Translations under genes and position numbers: made by a program
Assembly (NCBI RefSeq): GCF_000350145.1
Contig: NZ_BAOL01000008.1
Coordinates: 1 to 64,000 of the forward strand
Length of the DNA: 64,000 nt
Source: Ilumatobacter nonamiensis YM16-303
GTDB lineage: Bacteria; Actinomycetota; Acidimicrobiia; Acidimicrobiales; Ilumatobacteraceae
Direction: 5' to 3'
Shown: in pieces, positions 17,332 to 25,157 of the stretch
How positions within the stretch are numbered: position 1 is the first letter of the stretch
How the letters are laid out: each line of letters opens with the position of its first letter
The notes under the pieces: model-generated
Database searches by the model: none
Seen by the model: only the letters and a program-made list of their open reading frames with translations
Told to the model about the DNA's origin: nothing

Positions 17332-18063
17332 TCAGGCGGCGGTTGAGTTGAGGAGTCGGCGTTCGTAGTCATCGGCCAATCCTCGGAGTGCGCCCGAGCA
17401 GTCGCCGGTCACGCTGGAACCGTGCATCACGGCGAGCGTGTTCGGGTCGAGGTCGGCGAGCGCTCGGATCGTGGGCGCCGTGGTGGGGGTGAGACAACTC
17501 GCACCGAAGACGTCCTCGGCCTGTGCTGCGGCGGCGAGCACGTCATTCGAGGTGAGCGCGGGTCCCTGGCCGAGTTGGGTGAGGAGATCACCACACAGGA
17601 GCGTTCCGGTGGTCTCCTCGAACAGCACTCGGGCTTCCCAGCCGTGTGGTACGTGGGGTGTGTCGATGTGTCGGACTCGATGCGTCCCGAGTTCGAGGAC
17701 CTGGCCGTTCGCAAGCGGTACGGGCGGGCGGTCGGCGAGGTCGTTCAGTGACACCATGCATCCAAGTGCGCCGTGGGCGACCTCGGCGCGGGGTGCAGCG
17801 GCCAGGAACTGGTTCATCGAACCGCACTCATCGGCCTCGATGTGGCCGAAGGTGATCCAGCGGAGTGTTTCGATCGGCACGACGGTGGCGACTGCTTCGC
17901 TGACGGAGTCGAACAGCATGCGTTGGCCGGTGTGGAACAGCAGGGGGTCGTCGTCGTCGATGAGGAATTGGTTGAAGGTGAAACCGGTCGGGCCGACCTC
18001 GGCGACGAAGGTCGAGAGTCGGTAGATCCCGTCGGCGATCTCGTCGATGAGTGTGTCTGACAT
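17332..18063 (-). CDS. MBL-fold protein of the oxygen-binding di-iron (ODP) type
   Basis: A 243-residue metallo-beta-lactamase-fold protein. The motif GHIEADE resembles HxExD(E/H) of flavodiiron proteins and oxygen-binding di-iron proteins rather than hydrolytic HxHxDH, so a di-iron site binding or reducing O2 is likely. Further ligands are probable in HIDTPHVPHG, LLCGDLL and VMHGSS. It has no flavodoxin domain. AGGAG is positioned before the ATG. It is the third gene of the TetR operon, 30 nt after the mycothiol-type gene. Confidence 0.75.
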   Translation of the reverse strand: MSDTLIDEIADGIYRLSTFVAEVGPTGFTFNQFLIDDDDPLLFHTGQRMLFDSVSEAVATVVPIETLRWITFGHIEADECGSMNQFLAAAPRAEVAHGALGCMVSLNDLADRPPVPLANGQVLELGTHRVRHIDTPHVPHGWEARVLFEETTGTLLCGDLLTQLGQGPALTSNDVLAAAAQAEDVFGASCLTPTTAPTIRALADLDPNTLAVMHGSSVTGDCSGALRGLADDYERRLLNSTAA

Positions 18064-18093
18064 GGTGGAGCTCCTTCGGTTGGGTTCGGGACT

Positions 18094-18861
18094 TCAGAGT
18101 GGAAGGGTGTGTCGGAGAACGCCGCTCGCGGTCGTTCGCTCGGCGAGGGTGCGGACGAAATCGACGACGCTGATGTGGACTTCCTCGCCGCTCGTCCCCT
18201 GCACGAAGGTGCCCCCGGCGGGACCGTCGAGGACGAGGGTGAACGGTTGGCGGTGGGTGGCCGCCCATTCGGCGACGATGTCAGCGAGGATGCGTCCGTC
18301 ATGGGCGGCGTCGTGGTCGGGTTCCACGGCGATTGCATGGGCGATGTCGATCCGGTGAGCCCACACGTCGCGGGTGAAGCCGATGTCGAACAGGTACGAC
18401 AACGGCTGGCGTCCGACGGGTTCGGGCAGGTTCAACAGCTTCAGGCCGGCGATCGGCCGGGGCATCTTGGTGCGCGACTTCAGCGCCTTGGCCGACACTG
18501 TGCTCCACTCGGCGATCAGTTGCTCCGTCGTCGACGAAGCGCGCTCACACACCTGCAACTCGTTCATTCCGTCCCACCAGAACGGCGAACCGAGTTCCTT
18601 GCACTTCGGCTTGCCGCCACGCTTCTGGCGGAGGAACTCACGCGGCGACGCTTGACTGGCAGCGGAGCCGACGAGATGGGCTGCCATCGCGCGGACGTCC
18701 CACCGGGTGCATTCGGTCGGCGTGCTCCATTGCGTGGGGCTCAACGATTTCATCGACTCGGCGAACTTTCGGTTCTCGATGGCGGTAATCTGCATTGCTT
18801 CGTCGTGGTCGATGCGGCTGATCGACGTGACGTCGATGGTTGCGGTCGAGGTCTGATTCAC
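18094..18861 (-). CDS. Maleylpyruvate isomerase-family, mycothiol-dependent-like protein
   Basis: A 255-residue DinB/MDMPI-fold protein: TECTRWDVRAMAAHLVGSA is the N-terminal signature with the metal-binding His, and GFTRDVWAHRIDIAHA provides the second His cluster. Family members use mycothiol, the actinobacterial thiol, for isomerisation or conjugation. The GTG start at 18861 overlaps the TetR stop (GTGA), and an AGGAG lies 9-10 nt upstream. Pairing with a TetR regulator and an ODP-like protein suggests a detoxification or redox-stress role, which is inference. Confidence 0.8.
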   Translation of the reverse strand: MNQTSTATIDVTSISRIDHDEAMQITAIENRKFAESMKSLSPTQWSTPTECTRWDVRAMAAHLVGSAASQASPREFLRQKRGGKPKCKELGSPFWWDGMNELQVCERASSTTEQLIAEWSTVSAKALKSRTKMPRPIAGLKLLNLPEPVGRQPLSYLFDIGFTRDVWAHRIDIAHAIAVEPDHDAAHDGRILADIVAEWAATHRQPFTLVLDGPAGGTFVQGTSGEEVHISVVDFVRTLAERTTASGVLRHTLPL

Positions 18862-19523
18862 TTTGTCACTCTCCTGGTCGTTGTTGGCTTCTTCGTTGGA
18901 CGAGCGGAGCGCTGGTCGGCGTCGGCGACGAGCACCTCGACGACCCGGCGGGCGAGCAGCACCCATCGATCACCGCCGGGATCGTTCGCGACCTGTTGAT
19001 GGGCCAACCCGGACACGATCGCCGAGAAGAGATCGACGTCGCCCGGGTCCTCCAAGCGTGAGGCACGCAGCCGTTCGCTCATGAGATCGACGAATTGTCG
19101 GGCTGGTTCCATCGCGGCGGCCGACGGTTCGAAGTCGGGGATGGTGCGCTGGAAGAGCAACTGGTGACGAACGACGTCCTCGCTCGAGAACCGGACGAGA
19201 TCCTCGACGACGGCGACGAGTTCGTCCAGTGGGTCTGGGAGGGGCTCGCGTGCCTGACAGCGATCGAGCAACTGTCGTTGGCCGTCCTCGAACATCGCGT
19301 CGTAGAGATCGAGCTTCGACTCGAAATACGCATACAGCGAGGGTTGGCGGAGATCGACGCTGTCGGCGAGATCGCGAAGCGAGATGCCGGTGAGACCGTC
19401 GCGGCGGGCCAGCGACCACGCATTGTCGATGATCCGGGCGCGTTTGGCCAGGTGGCGCCGACTGCGCCGGTCCGGCGTTGCTATCGGGTTCTTCTCGGTC
19501 GTGGATCTCTGTCTATCAGTCAT
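18858..19523 (-). CDS. TetR-family transcriptional regulator
   Basis: A 221-residue TetR repressor. The DNA-binding domain is GLTGISLRDLADSVDLRQPSLY plus AYFESKLDLYDAMF (residues ~43-80); an unassigned ligand domain follows. The ATG at 19523 lies inside an 11-bp inverted repeat (19515-19541), so autorepression is almost certain. The two genes behind it (MDMPI-like, ODP-like) are translationally coupled or closely spaced and should share this control. Confidence 0.93.
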   Translation of the reverse strand: MTDRQRSTTEKNPIATPDRRSRRHLAKRARIIDNAWSLARRDGLTGISLRDLADSVDLRQPSLYAYFESKLDLYDAMFEDGQRQLLDRCQAREPLPDPLDELVAVVEDLVRFSSEDVVRHQLLFQRTIPDFEPSAAAMEPARQFVDLMSERLRASRLEDPGDVDLFSAIVSGLAHQQVANDPGGDRWVLLARRVVEVLVADADQRSARPTKKPTTTRRVTK

Positions 19524-19541
19524 AGATAATCTATGACTGAT
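19515..19541. promoter_or_regulatory. TetR operator, 11-bp perfect inverted repeat
   Basis: ATCAGTCATAG at 19515-19525 and CTATGACTGAT at 19531-19541 are exact inverted repeats with a 5-nt centre (ATAAT). The repeat covers the tetR start codon and the probable TAGATT/CATAGA -10, so repressor binding would block initiation of this leaderless promoter. Confidence 0.88.
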
Positions 19542-20081
19542 CGTGCGCCCGGGACGGCGAAAAGTCAACATGGTTCTGCGGGCGAAACGAACACGTTCGA
19601 ACGTGCGTCTCCCGAGCTGTTCGATGTACTCGTCCTGACTCGAAATCGAGCGGGGCCGAGCGATTCCACGAACTGATCCGCACAGACCGATCGGCGATCG
19701 TGGTCGTCGGCGCAGGCCATCGTCGGAACAGGAGCCGGCTGTAGTCGCTGCAGTTGGCGATCCGCTTCGGAAAGTACTCGCGCTGACGAGGACGCCATCG
19801 AAACCTTCGGCGATCAACGTGCGGACGCTCGGGATCGCCACCCGCGCGATCCGCTCAGCGTCGCGGCGGTCCCGGCCGTCGGCGACCACTCCTGCGGCCG
19901 GCCCACTCGTCGGCTGACCACTCGTCGGCTGACCACCCTGCGGCGGACGACTCGGCGTTCGGATCGATCACGTCGTCGTCGGCAACCATGGCACCAATTC
20001 GCGCTGCTGCCCGCGCGAGATCGTGAGCGTCGGGCGGTCCTGATCGTGGTACATGGAGTGCCCGGTCCGGAGGAGTCGACC
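19542..20081. other. 540-bp gene-free region upstream of tetR
   Basis: No convincing gene is seen on either strand. It contains a perfect 14-bp palindrome CACGTTCGAACGTG at 19592-19605 and a 15-bp unit (ACTCGTCGGCTGACC) duplicated in tandem at 19905-19934. A 28-codon ATG frame on the minus strand (19968-20054, MYHDQDRPTLTISRG...) lacks a ribosome-binding site and a -10. The region looks like eroded coding sequence plus regulatory DNA. Confidence 0.45.
19592..19605. promoter_or_regulatory. 14-bp perfect palindrome
   Basis: CACGTTCGAACGTG reads the same on both strands. It lies about 70 bp upstream of the tetR start. It could be a second operator, but no binding protein can be named. Confidence 0.4.
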
Positions 20082-20579
20082 CTACGACACGACGGTGACG
20101 CGCAAGCACGCCTTGACGGCGGCGTACAGGGTGAGCAGCTCCACCGACGCCTGCTGACTGGTGCGGACCGTGCGCCCGGCGGTGAGCACCGCCGGGCGAC
20201 CGGGAGTGATGATCCACCCGTCGTCGGTCTCGAGGCTGAGAACGCCGGCGAGGCTGCGCGATCGGAAGTAGGCGCCAGCGGGGTAGCGGTTCGGCGTGGT
20301 GCCCTCGAGCCGCAGCACACGATCCATCGCTCGCGTCCCGTGCTGCGGCTGGATCAGACGGCCCGTGACCTGTCCGTCGGTGTGGATCGCGAGCCCGTCG
20401 GCGACGAGACGCTTGGCGTCCTCCTGAGCGACGGGGAAAGGCACAATCAACTCGATGGTCGGACCACCGGGCGTCGCAGCCACCGTCGACTCGTCGCCGA
20501 TCTCGACGTGGACCGGGCCGAGTTCGTTGCCTCCGAACGCGTCATACGAGCGCTGCGCGACCTCGTGAGCCGACTTCAT
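20082..20579 (-). CDS. Hypothetical protein (165 aa)
   Basis: A 165-residue soluble protein starting MKSAHEVAQRSYDAFGG, with no family I recognise. It has an alpha/beta composition, no signal peptide and no transmembrane segment; the middle holds VLRLEGTTPNRYPAGAYF and SLETDDGWIITPGRPAVL, and the end is hydrophobic. The ATG overlaps the stop of the upstream 56-residue frame (ATGA), so the two are co-translated. Base composition is similar to the neighbours. Low conservation and the decayed surroundings suggest an accessory gene. Confidence 0.6.
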   Translation of the reverse strand: MKSAHEVAQRSYDAFGGNELGPVHVEIGDESTVAATPGGPTIELIVPFPVAQEDAKRLVADGLAIHTDGQVTGRLIQPQHGTRAMDRVLRLEGTTPNRYPAGAYFRSRSLAGVLSLETDDGWIITPGRPAVLTAGRTVRTSQQASVELLTLYAAVKACLRVTVVS

Positions 20580-20746
20580 CGGTCGAAGAGCCCGGACGTC
20601 ACCGCGCCGGCCGGATCCGAGGCGATGTCGAGCACGCTGCCGCGTCGACGAGACGGTCCCGGCGCGACGAGGGTTGCGATCCGGTCGAGGAACTCTTGCA
20701 CGCTCGACAGTGCGGTGGGAGGCCGTCCGACGAACTTGACCCTCAT
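20576..20746 (-). CDS. Hypothetical small protein (56 aa)
   Basis: A 56-residue frame, MRVKFVGRPPTALSSVQEFL..., coupled to the next gene through an ATGA overlap. TACGTT (20753-20758) ends 6 nt before the ATG, the same spacing as at other leaderless starts in this window. The protein is basic and soluble. No homology can be assigned. It could be a small partner, such as an antitoxin-like or adaptor protein, of the 165-residue protein. Confidence 0.55.
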   Translation of the reverse strand: MRVKFVGRPPTALSSVQEFLDRIATLVAPGPSRRRGSVLDIASDPAGAVTSGLFDR

Positions 20747-20951
20747 TCTGACAACGTAGTTTGCGCCACCGTCCCGCGGTTCTTGGTGCGAGGAAGTTCG
20801 TCGGGGATCCGAACTGGCACGAGCCGACGCGATCGTCGCCATCGAAGACGAGCGCGGCGTGCGCGGTTGCGTCGCGGACACGCGTCAGTTTTCCGTCGTC
20901 GTCCTCGTCGTATTGATGCACGTGGTAGGTCGCCCCGAAGGAAGAGTCCAC
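20747..20951 (-). pseudogene. Fragment of a GNAT-like gene
   Basis: The minus strand reads SSFGATYHVHQYDEDDDG... HAALVFDGDDRVGSCQFGSP. The VFDGDxxVGxCQFGSP segment resembles the cofactor-side strand of a GNAT acetyltransferase group. No complete N- or C-terminal part is present, and the frame then runs through the overlapping promoter and start of the 56-residue gene. I read it as a truncated gene remnant; the family call is tentative. Confidence 0.4.
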
Positions 20952-21036
20952 TCCTGATCGGTACGTCGGATCGGTGCGAGCCGAGAGATGTCAGCAGCCG
21001 CCCCGAAGTTCGACCTGGCGATGCGGTGGCCGATGG

Positions 21037-21618
21037 TCAGGTGTGGTTTCGTCGGCGGTAGGCGTCGACCTTGGCGCGGCCGCCGCAGGCGCTCATCGAG
21101 CACCACCGTCCCGAGCGGTTCTTGCTCGCGTCGTAGAAGGCCCATGAGCAGTGCCGGCAGGCTTTGAACCGTGGCCAGCGCATCTGGCGCTCAGCCTCGA
21201 TCACGGTGAGAGCGACGGTCCCGATCACTCGGTCGGCCACCGTGCGACCGGTCGCGACGAGCACGAGGGGATCGCCGGCAGAGAAGCTGATTCCGACACC
21301 GTCGACGAATGGTGCAAGTTCGGCGACGACGGCGTGTGTGCGGTCGCGGTGACGGACGAGATGTGTGCGCAACGCCTCTCGGAACTCGACGATCCGCTCG
21401 AGGTCGCCGATGTCGATGCCATCGACGGTGATCGCCTCCGAGTCGGCCCATCGCACGAGACCCTCGGGTTCGCCGAGGCGGTCAGCGCCGCTCTCGTGGT
21501 TCACCGTGTTGCAGAACCGGCGAATCAGATCGAGCCCACCCGGCGCTGCGCGCTCCTCGGGCCAGTTCGGGTGCGGTGAGGTGCGTCCGGCTTCGTCGAC
21601 GGGATGTCCGAGCGCCAT
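21037..21618 (-). CDS. CGNR zinc-finger / ABATE-domain transcriptional regulator
   Basis: A 193-residue protein of the ABATE-CGNR family. The N-terminal region (LDLIRRFCNTVNHE) is the 'ABATE' stress-response-like domain. The C-terminal zinc finger is CRHCSWAFYDASKNRSGRWC followed by SMSACGGRAKVDAYRRR, where the eponymous CGNR reads CGGR. It probably acts as a small regulator. The ATG at 21618 has TATGAT (21625-21630) 6 nt upstream, and it diverges from a lipoprotein gene whose start is only 18 nt away. Confidence 0.88.
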   Translation of the reverse strand: MALGHPVDEAGRTSPHPNWPEERAAPGGLDLIRRFCNTVNHESGADRLGEPEGLVRWADSEAITVDGIDIGDLERIVEFREALRTHLVRHRDRTHAVVAELAPFVDGVGISFSAGDPLVLVATGRTVADRVIGTVALTVIEAERQMRWPRFKACRHCSWAFYDASKNRSGRWCSMSACGGRAKVDAYRRRNHT

Positions 21619-21623
21619 GTCAC

Positions 21624-21630
21624 TATCATA
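21624..21630. promoter_or_regulatory. Overlapping divergent -10 elements
   Basis: TATCAT (21624-21629) on the plus strand ends 7 nt before the lipoprotein ATG at 21637. TATGAT (21630-21625) on the minus strand ends 6 nt before the CGNR ATG at 21618. Both genes therefore seem to use the same seven base pairs as -10, which would make their transcription mutually exclusive and both mRNAs leaderless. Confidence 0.55.
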
Positions 21631-21636
21631 CAGCGA

Positions 21637-22551
21637 ATGGTGGTGACACGAGACGACAGCTCCTACTCGGCTCGCCGTCGGCTGATGTGGTCGTTGGTCG
21701 CGGTCGGCGTCATCGGCGGTTGTGGCTCCGACATCGCCTCCGAGCCGAGCGCGAACCCCACACCGCCGACCTCGACCGAGCGAACCTCGACCACGACCAC
21801 GACCGCTGCCGATGACGCGGTGCCGGTGCTGACCGGCGCGACCGGCGAGTTGATCATCACCCGACAGCGCGACCTGCTCGATCGCGGCTTCATCAACGTC
21901 CAGATCGTCAACGACACGGGCGACGATCTGCTCATCGGTGACCGTCGCCTGATCTCGACGAACTTCGACACTCCGGCCGCTCCACCTCGCACCAGCACCC
22001 TCGGCGACGGGCGAACAGTCAACCTGCAAGTTCCGTACGGGACCGTCATCGACTGTTCGGCGGACACACCGGTCGAGTCCCGCCTCGAACTCGAAGTCGA
22101 CGACGGACGACGCCAGATTCCGCTGACCGGTACCGACTTGCTCGACCAGATCCAGGCCGAACAGTGCGCCCAGGTCGCGTTCGACGCCGCCGTGGAGCCG
22201 ACGTTCGGCGATGCCGTCGTGGACGGGGAAGTGGCCTCTGTCGATGTCGTGCTGACCCCGGTGGACGGGGCCCCGGTGATCACGATCGAACGAGGCGACG
22301 GGACCGTGCTCGTCGGAACCGAACTCGTCGAGCAACCCGTCGTCGTCGACAAGTCACCCACCACGCTTGCCGTCGTGTTCGATGTGAACCGCTGTGACCC
22401 CCATGCCATGGCCGAGGTCACCAAGCGGTACGCCCTGGACCTCACCGTGAGCATCGAGGGTGGCGAACCCCAGCGAGTCGAGATCGACATCGCCCCGATC
22501 GTCGACGACCTCGAGACGATCGTGGCCAACTGTCGGGCCGCCAACCCGTAG
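21637..22551 (+). CDS. Secreted lipoprotein of unknown function
   Basis: A 304-residue protein with a short Arg-rich N-terminus, a hydrophobic segment and a lipobox (VGVIGGCG), then a Thr/Pro-rich linker (TPPTSTERTSTTTTT). The mature part is beta-rich (VNLQVPYGTVIDCSADTPVES) with three or four cysteines that may pair. It should be membrane-anchored on the outside. No enzyme motif is visible. The start fits a leaderless ATG; a GTG at 21640 or 21643 is also possible. Confidence 0.8.
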   Translation: MVVTRDDSSYSARRRLMWSLVAVGVIGGCGSDIASEPSANPTPPTSTERTSTTTTTAADDAVPVLTGATGELIITRQRDLLDRGFINVQIVNDTGDDLLIGDRRLISTNFDTPAAPPRTSTLGDGRTVNLQVPYGTVIDCSADTPVESRLELEVDDGRRQIPLTGTDLLDQIQAEQCAQVAFDAAVEPTFGDAVVDGEVASVDVVLTPVDGAPVITIERGDGTVLVGTELVEQPVVVDKSPTTLAVVFDVNRCDPHAMAEVTKRYALDLTVSIEGGEPQRVEIDIAPIVDDLETIVANCRAANP

Positions 22552-22625
22552 CCGGGCGTCAGCAGGTCGTCCCATCCCGATCCGAGGACTGATCGACCCC
22601 CTCATTCGCAGTCGCGCCAGCACGA

Positions 22626-22649
22626 CGTTCACGCCGACCGGCGTGAACG
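22626..22649 (+). terminator. Strong 10-bp hairpin after the lipoprotein gene
   Basis: CGTTCACGCC-GACC-GGCGTGAACG is a perfect 10-bp stem with a 4-nt loop, 75 nt after the lipoprotein stop and 57 nt before the first DosR-like box. It lacks a U-tract. It probably insulates the stress-protein promoter from readthrough, though an operator role is possible. Confidence 0.5.
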
Positions 22650-22706
22650 CACCGCCGGATGTGTCGGACTGTGATGTGCCACACCGAGCACCCCTGTGTG
22701 GAGAAT

Positions 22707-22720
22707 GGGTCGAAGGTCCC
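22707..22720 (+). promoter_or_regulatory. DosR-like box 1 (universal stress protein promoter)
   Basis: GGGTCGAAGGTCCC matches the core GGGAC-N4-GTCCC of DosR/DevR operators with one change. Its centre (22713.5) is exactly 42.5 bp upstream of the A of the ATG at 22756. A GACACT hexamer (22744-22749) lies at -12 to -7 relative to that A. This is the class II activator geometry on a leaderless promoter. Confidence 0.75.
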
Positions 22721-22755
22721 TGGCGGCGGCGGAGCCGGCGGCGGACACTGAAGCC

Positions 22756-23610
22756 ATGAAGCATCGCCTGATCGTCGGCTATGACGGCTCGGCCGCCTCG
22801 ACCGAGGCTCTCGAATGGGCGGCGCGCGAAGCCGAGTCACGCGGCGCAGCCGTGCACGTCCTTTCGTCGTACGCGCCGCCACCCGTGCTCGATTTCGGAT
22901 ACGCCACGGCCGGCGCGATCTGGGACGACGACCAGATCCCCGCATGGATGGCACACCAGCTCAGCGAGGCGGTGACGGCGACGTTCGAGAATCATGCAGG
23001 GGTCGAACACACGTGTGCGGCGGTCGGAGTTCGGCCCGGCACGGCATTGATCGAAGCCGCGCGCGAGGCCGACCTGCTCGCCGTCGGGAGTTCAGGCACC
23101 GGGGCAGTGAGCCACCTTCTGCTGGGGTCGGTGACCGCCGAGCTGTTGGCCTCGAGCCCGTGCCCGGTCGTCGTCTGTCCGACCGAGACGCATGACACGA
23201 CCGGTCGGGTGGTGGTCGGAACCGACGGGTCGGACCCCGCCGGTCGTGCGGTGGAGTGGGCCGTCGAGGAGGCGAATCGTCGCCGGTGCGAGCTCGTCGT
23301 GGCCCACGCCTGGACCCCGACGGCGCGCCTCATCGGCGAAGGGACGGGTCGAGGCGGCCGCATGCACGAGGTCGGCGCCGAACTCGTGCTCGAGCACGCG
23401 GTACGTCGGGTCCGAGACATGGGCGACGCTTCCGCGAAACCGGCGCTCGTCCAAGGTGGGGCATCGCAGGTGTTGCTCGATCTCTCGGAGACGGCCGATC
23501 TCGTGGTCGTCGGTTCTCGCGGACGGGGAGGGTTCCGGTCGATGTTGTTCGGCTCCGTTGCCCACGCGGTCGCTGCCCATGCCTCGTGTCCTGCGGTGAT
23601 CGTGCACTGA
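22756..23610 (+). CDS. Universal stress protein, tandem UspA domains
   Basis: A 284-residue protein with two UspA domains (about 1-140 and 150-284). Each has the ATP-binding G-2x-G-9x-G(S/T) signature: GSSGTGAVSHLLLGSVT in the first and GSRGRGGFRSMLFGSVA in the second. In mycobacteria, tandem Usps are typical DosR-regulon members expressed in hypoxia or NO stress. Here a DosR-like box lies at -42.5 from the start codon, so the same control is likely. It is probably a cytoplasmic ATP-binding sensor or metabolic modulator. Confidence 0.93.
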   Translation: MKHRLIVGYDGSAASTEALEWAAREAESRGAAVHVLSSYAPPPVLDFGYATAGAIWDDDQIPAWMAHQLSEAVTATFENHAGVEHTCAAVGVRPGTALIEAAREADLLAVGSSGTGAVSHLLLGSVTAELLASSPCPVVVCPTETHDTTGRVVVGTDGSDPAGRAVEWAVEEANRRRCELVVAHAWTPTARLIGEGTGRGGRMHEVGAELVLEHAVRRVRDMGDASAKPALVQGGASQVLLDLSETADLVVVGSRGRGGFRSMLFGSVAHAVAAHASCPAVIVH

Positions 23611-23644
23611 CGGAGTCTCACGAAGGTGACCCGATCCAGGGATC

Positions 23645-23658
23645 GGGACCTTTGGCCC
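23645..23658 (+). promoter_or_regulatory. DosR-like box 2 (multicopper oxidase promoter)
   Basis: GGGACCTTTGGCCC keeps the GGGAC half-site and a CCC half-site. If it acts at -42.5, transcription starts at about 23694. The hexamer at the predicted -12 to -7 (23682-23687) is CAGAAT, a good -10. The transcript would then have a 35-nt leader carrying a GGAGAAG ribosome-binding site before the ATG at 23729. It overlaps the right end of a small hairpin (23630-23647). Confidence 0.65.
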
Positions 23659-23728
23659 TGTGGATCGCGATCCTCGCGATCCAGAATGCTGCTCACGCAG
23701 TTCAGCGAACCCGAATGGAGAAGCCTGC

Positions 23729-25153
23729 ATGTCCGTGATCGACCAGCCGTCGACCCAAACGCCACCGCCTCCCCCGGCGAACGATGACGGTCCCCGTGGA
23801 TTGATCGGCTCACTGCTGTTCGCCCTCGGCGTACTCGGCATCCTCGCCATCATGCTCGCTCTGATCGCGCTGGCGTTCGTGGCGCTCATCCGCGACGACT
23901 CCGGTGGGGACGCCGGTGGCTCGGCGAGTGCACTCGACGTCTCGCTCAGTGAGTTCGCGATCGAGGGAGAACTCAGTGCACCTGCGGGTGACGTCACACT
24001 CAACATCGTCAACGCTGGCGCCATCGAACACAACCTGGCGGTTCGCGAGCTCGATGTCCAGAGCAACAACATGCAGTCGCGTGGGGTGGACACACTTGCA
24101 CTCGGAGAACTCGAAGCGGGGTCGTACGAGCTCTACTGCAGCATCTCGGGCCACGCCGAGTCCGGGATGACCGCCGAACTCGTCATCGGTGAAGCCGACT
24201 CGTTCGAGCCGGCCGAACTCGGCGACGAACATGCGGGCCTGTCAGCCGAGGAGATGGACCAGCTGATGGTCGATTCCATGCTGGCATTCCCCGCAGAGAC
24301 CGAGGGACTCGGCAACCAGCTGCTGGAACCGGAGATCCTCGCCGACGGGACGAAACGATTCGAACTGACCGCCGAGGTGATCCCGTGGGAGGTGTCACCG
24401 GACGAGTTCGTGGAGGCGTGGGCCTACAACGGTCAAGTCCCGGGGCCGCAGATCAGGGTCGACATCGGTGACAAGGTCGAGGTCGAGCTGACCAACCTCA
24501 CACCGATGGGAACCGACATCCACTGGCACGGCGTCCACACGCCCAACGACCAGGACGGTGTGTCCCCCTACACCCAGGATCCAGTGGCAACGGGTGAGAC
24601 GTTCACGTACAACTTCGTCGCCGAGGACCCTGCGATCGGCATGTACCACGCGCATCTGCACAGTCAGACGTCGGTGATCAACGGAATGTTCGCCGCGTTC
24701 CAGATCGGCGACAATCCGCTCCCGTACGGTCAGACCGTCGCCGGGGTCGAGATCCCCGCTGACCTCGAACCGGCCTTCGAGGAGCCCATGGTGCTCAACG
24801 ATGCCGGCACGATCGGACTGACGCTCAACGGCAAGAGTTTCCCGGCCACCGAACCGATCGTCATCGACGAAGGCGAGTGGGGAGTCATCCACTACTACAA
24901 CGAGGGGCTCACGGCGCACCCGATGCACCTCCACCAGTTCCCCCAGTTGGTGTATGCGAAGGACGGGATCCCACTCGACAGTCCGTACTGGGCCGACACG
25001 GTCAACGTCGCCCCGGGCGAGCGGTACTCGGTGCTCTTCCAGGCCGACGCGGTCGGCACGTGGGTGTACCACTGCCACATCCTCACCCATGTCGAACGAG
25101 CCGACGGGATGTTCGGAATGGTGACCGCAATGGTCGTCAACCCCAAGGAGTGA
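23729..25153 (+). CDS. Membrane-anchored cupredoxin / two-domain multicopper oxidase fusion
   Basis: A 474-residue protein. A Pro-rich start is followed by one transmembrane helix (about 25-55), an N-terminal blue-copper domain (His101, Cys137, His142, Met147) and a two-domain laccase-like oxidase. All four multicopper signatures are present: HWH (265-267), HAH (307-309), HPMHLH (397-402) and HCHILTH (448-454, with axial Met461). It should oxidise an organic or metal substrate, or reduce O2 (possibly nitrite), outside the membrane, with the extra cupredoxin as a built-in electron relay. It is followed by a coupled cupredoxin lipoprotein. The ATG has GGAGAAG upstream. Confidence 0.88.
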   Translation: MSVIDQPSTQTPPPPPANDDGPRGLIGSLLFALGVLGILAIMLALIALAFVALIRDDSGGDAGGSASALDVSLSEFAIEGELSAPAGDVTLNIVNAGAIEHNLAVRELDVQSNNMQSRGVDTLALGELEAGSYELYCSISGHAESGMTAELVIGEADSFEPAELGDEHAGLSAEEMDQLMVDSMLAFPAETEGLGNQLLEPEILADGTKRFELTAEVIPWEVSPDEFVEAWAYNGQVPGPQIRVDIGDKVEVELTNLTPMGTDIHWHGVHTPNDQDGVSPYTQDPVATGETFTYNFVAEDPAIGMYHAHLHSQTSVINGMFAAFQIGDNPLPYGQTVAGVEIPADLEPAFEEPMVLNDAGTIGLTLNGKSFPATEPIVIDEGEWGVIHYYNEGLTAHPMHLHQFPQLVYAKDGIPLDSPYWADTVNVAPGERYSVLFQADAVGTWVYHCHILTHVERADGMFGMVTAMVVNPKE

Positions 25154-25157
25154 CGCC

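Noticed and set aside
17230-17346. 38-codon plus-strand frame with hydrophobic middle
   Set aside because: Overlaps the end of the convergent MBL gene and lacks expression signals.
19968-20054. 28-codon minus-strand frame MYHDQDRPTLTISRG...
   Set aside because: No ribosome-binding site, no -10 and no overlap with neighbours; likely chance.
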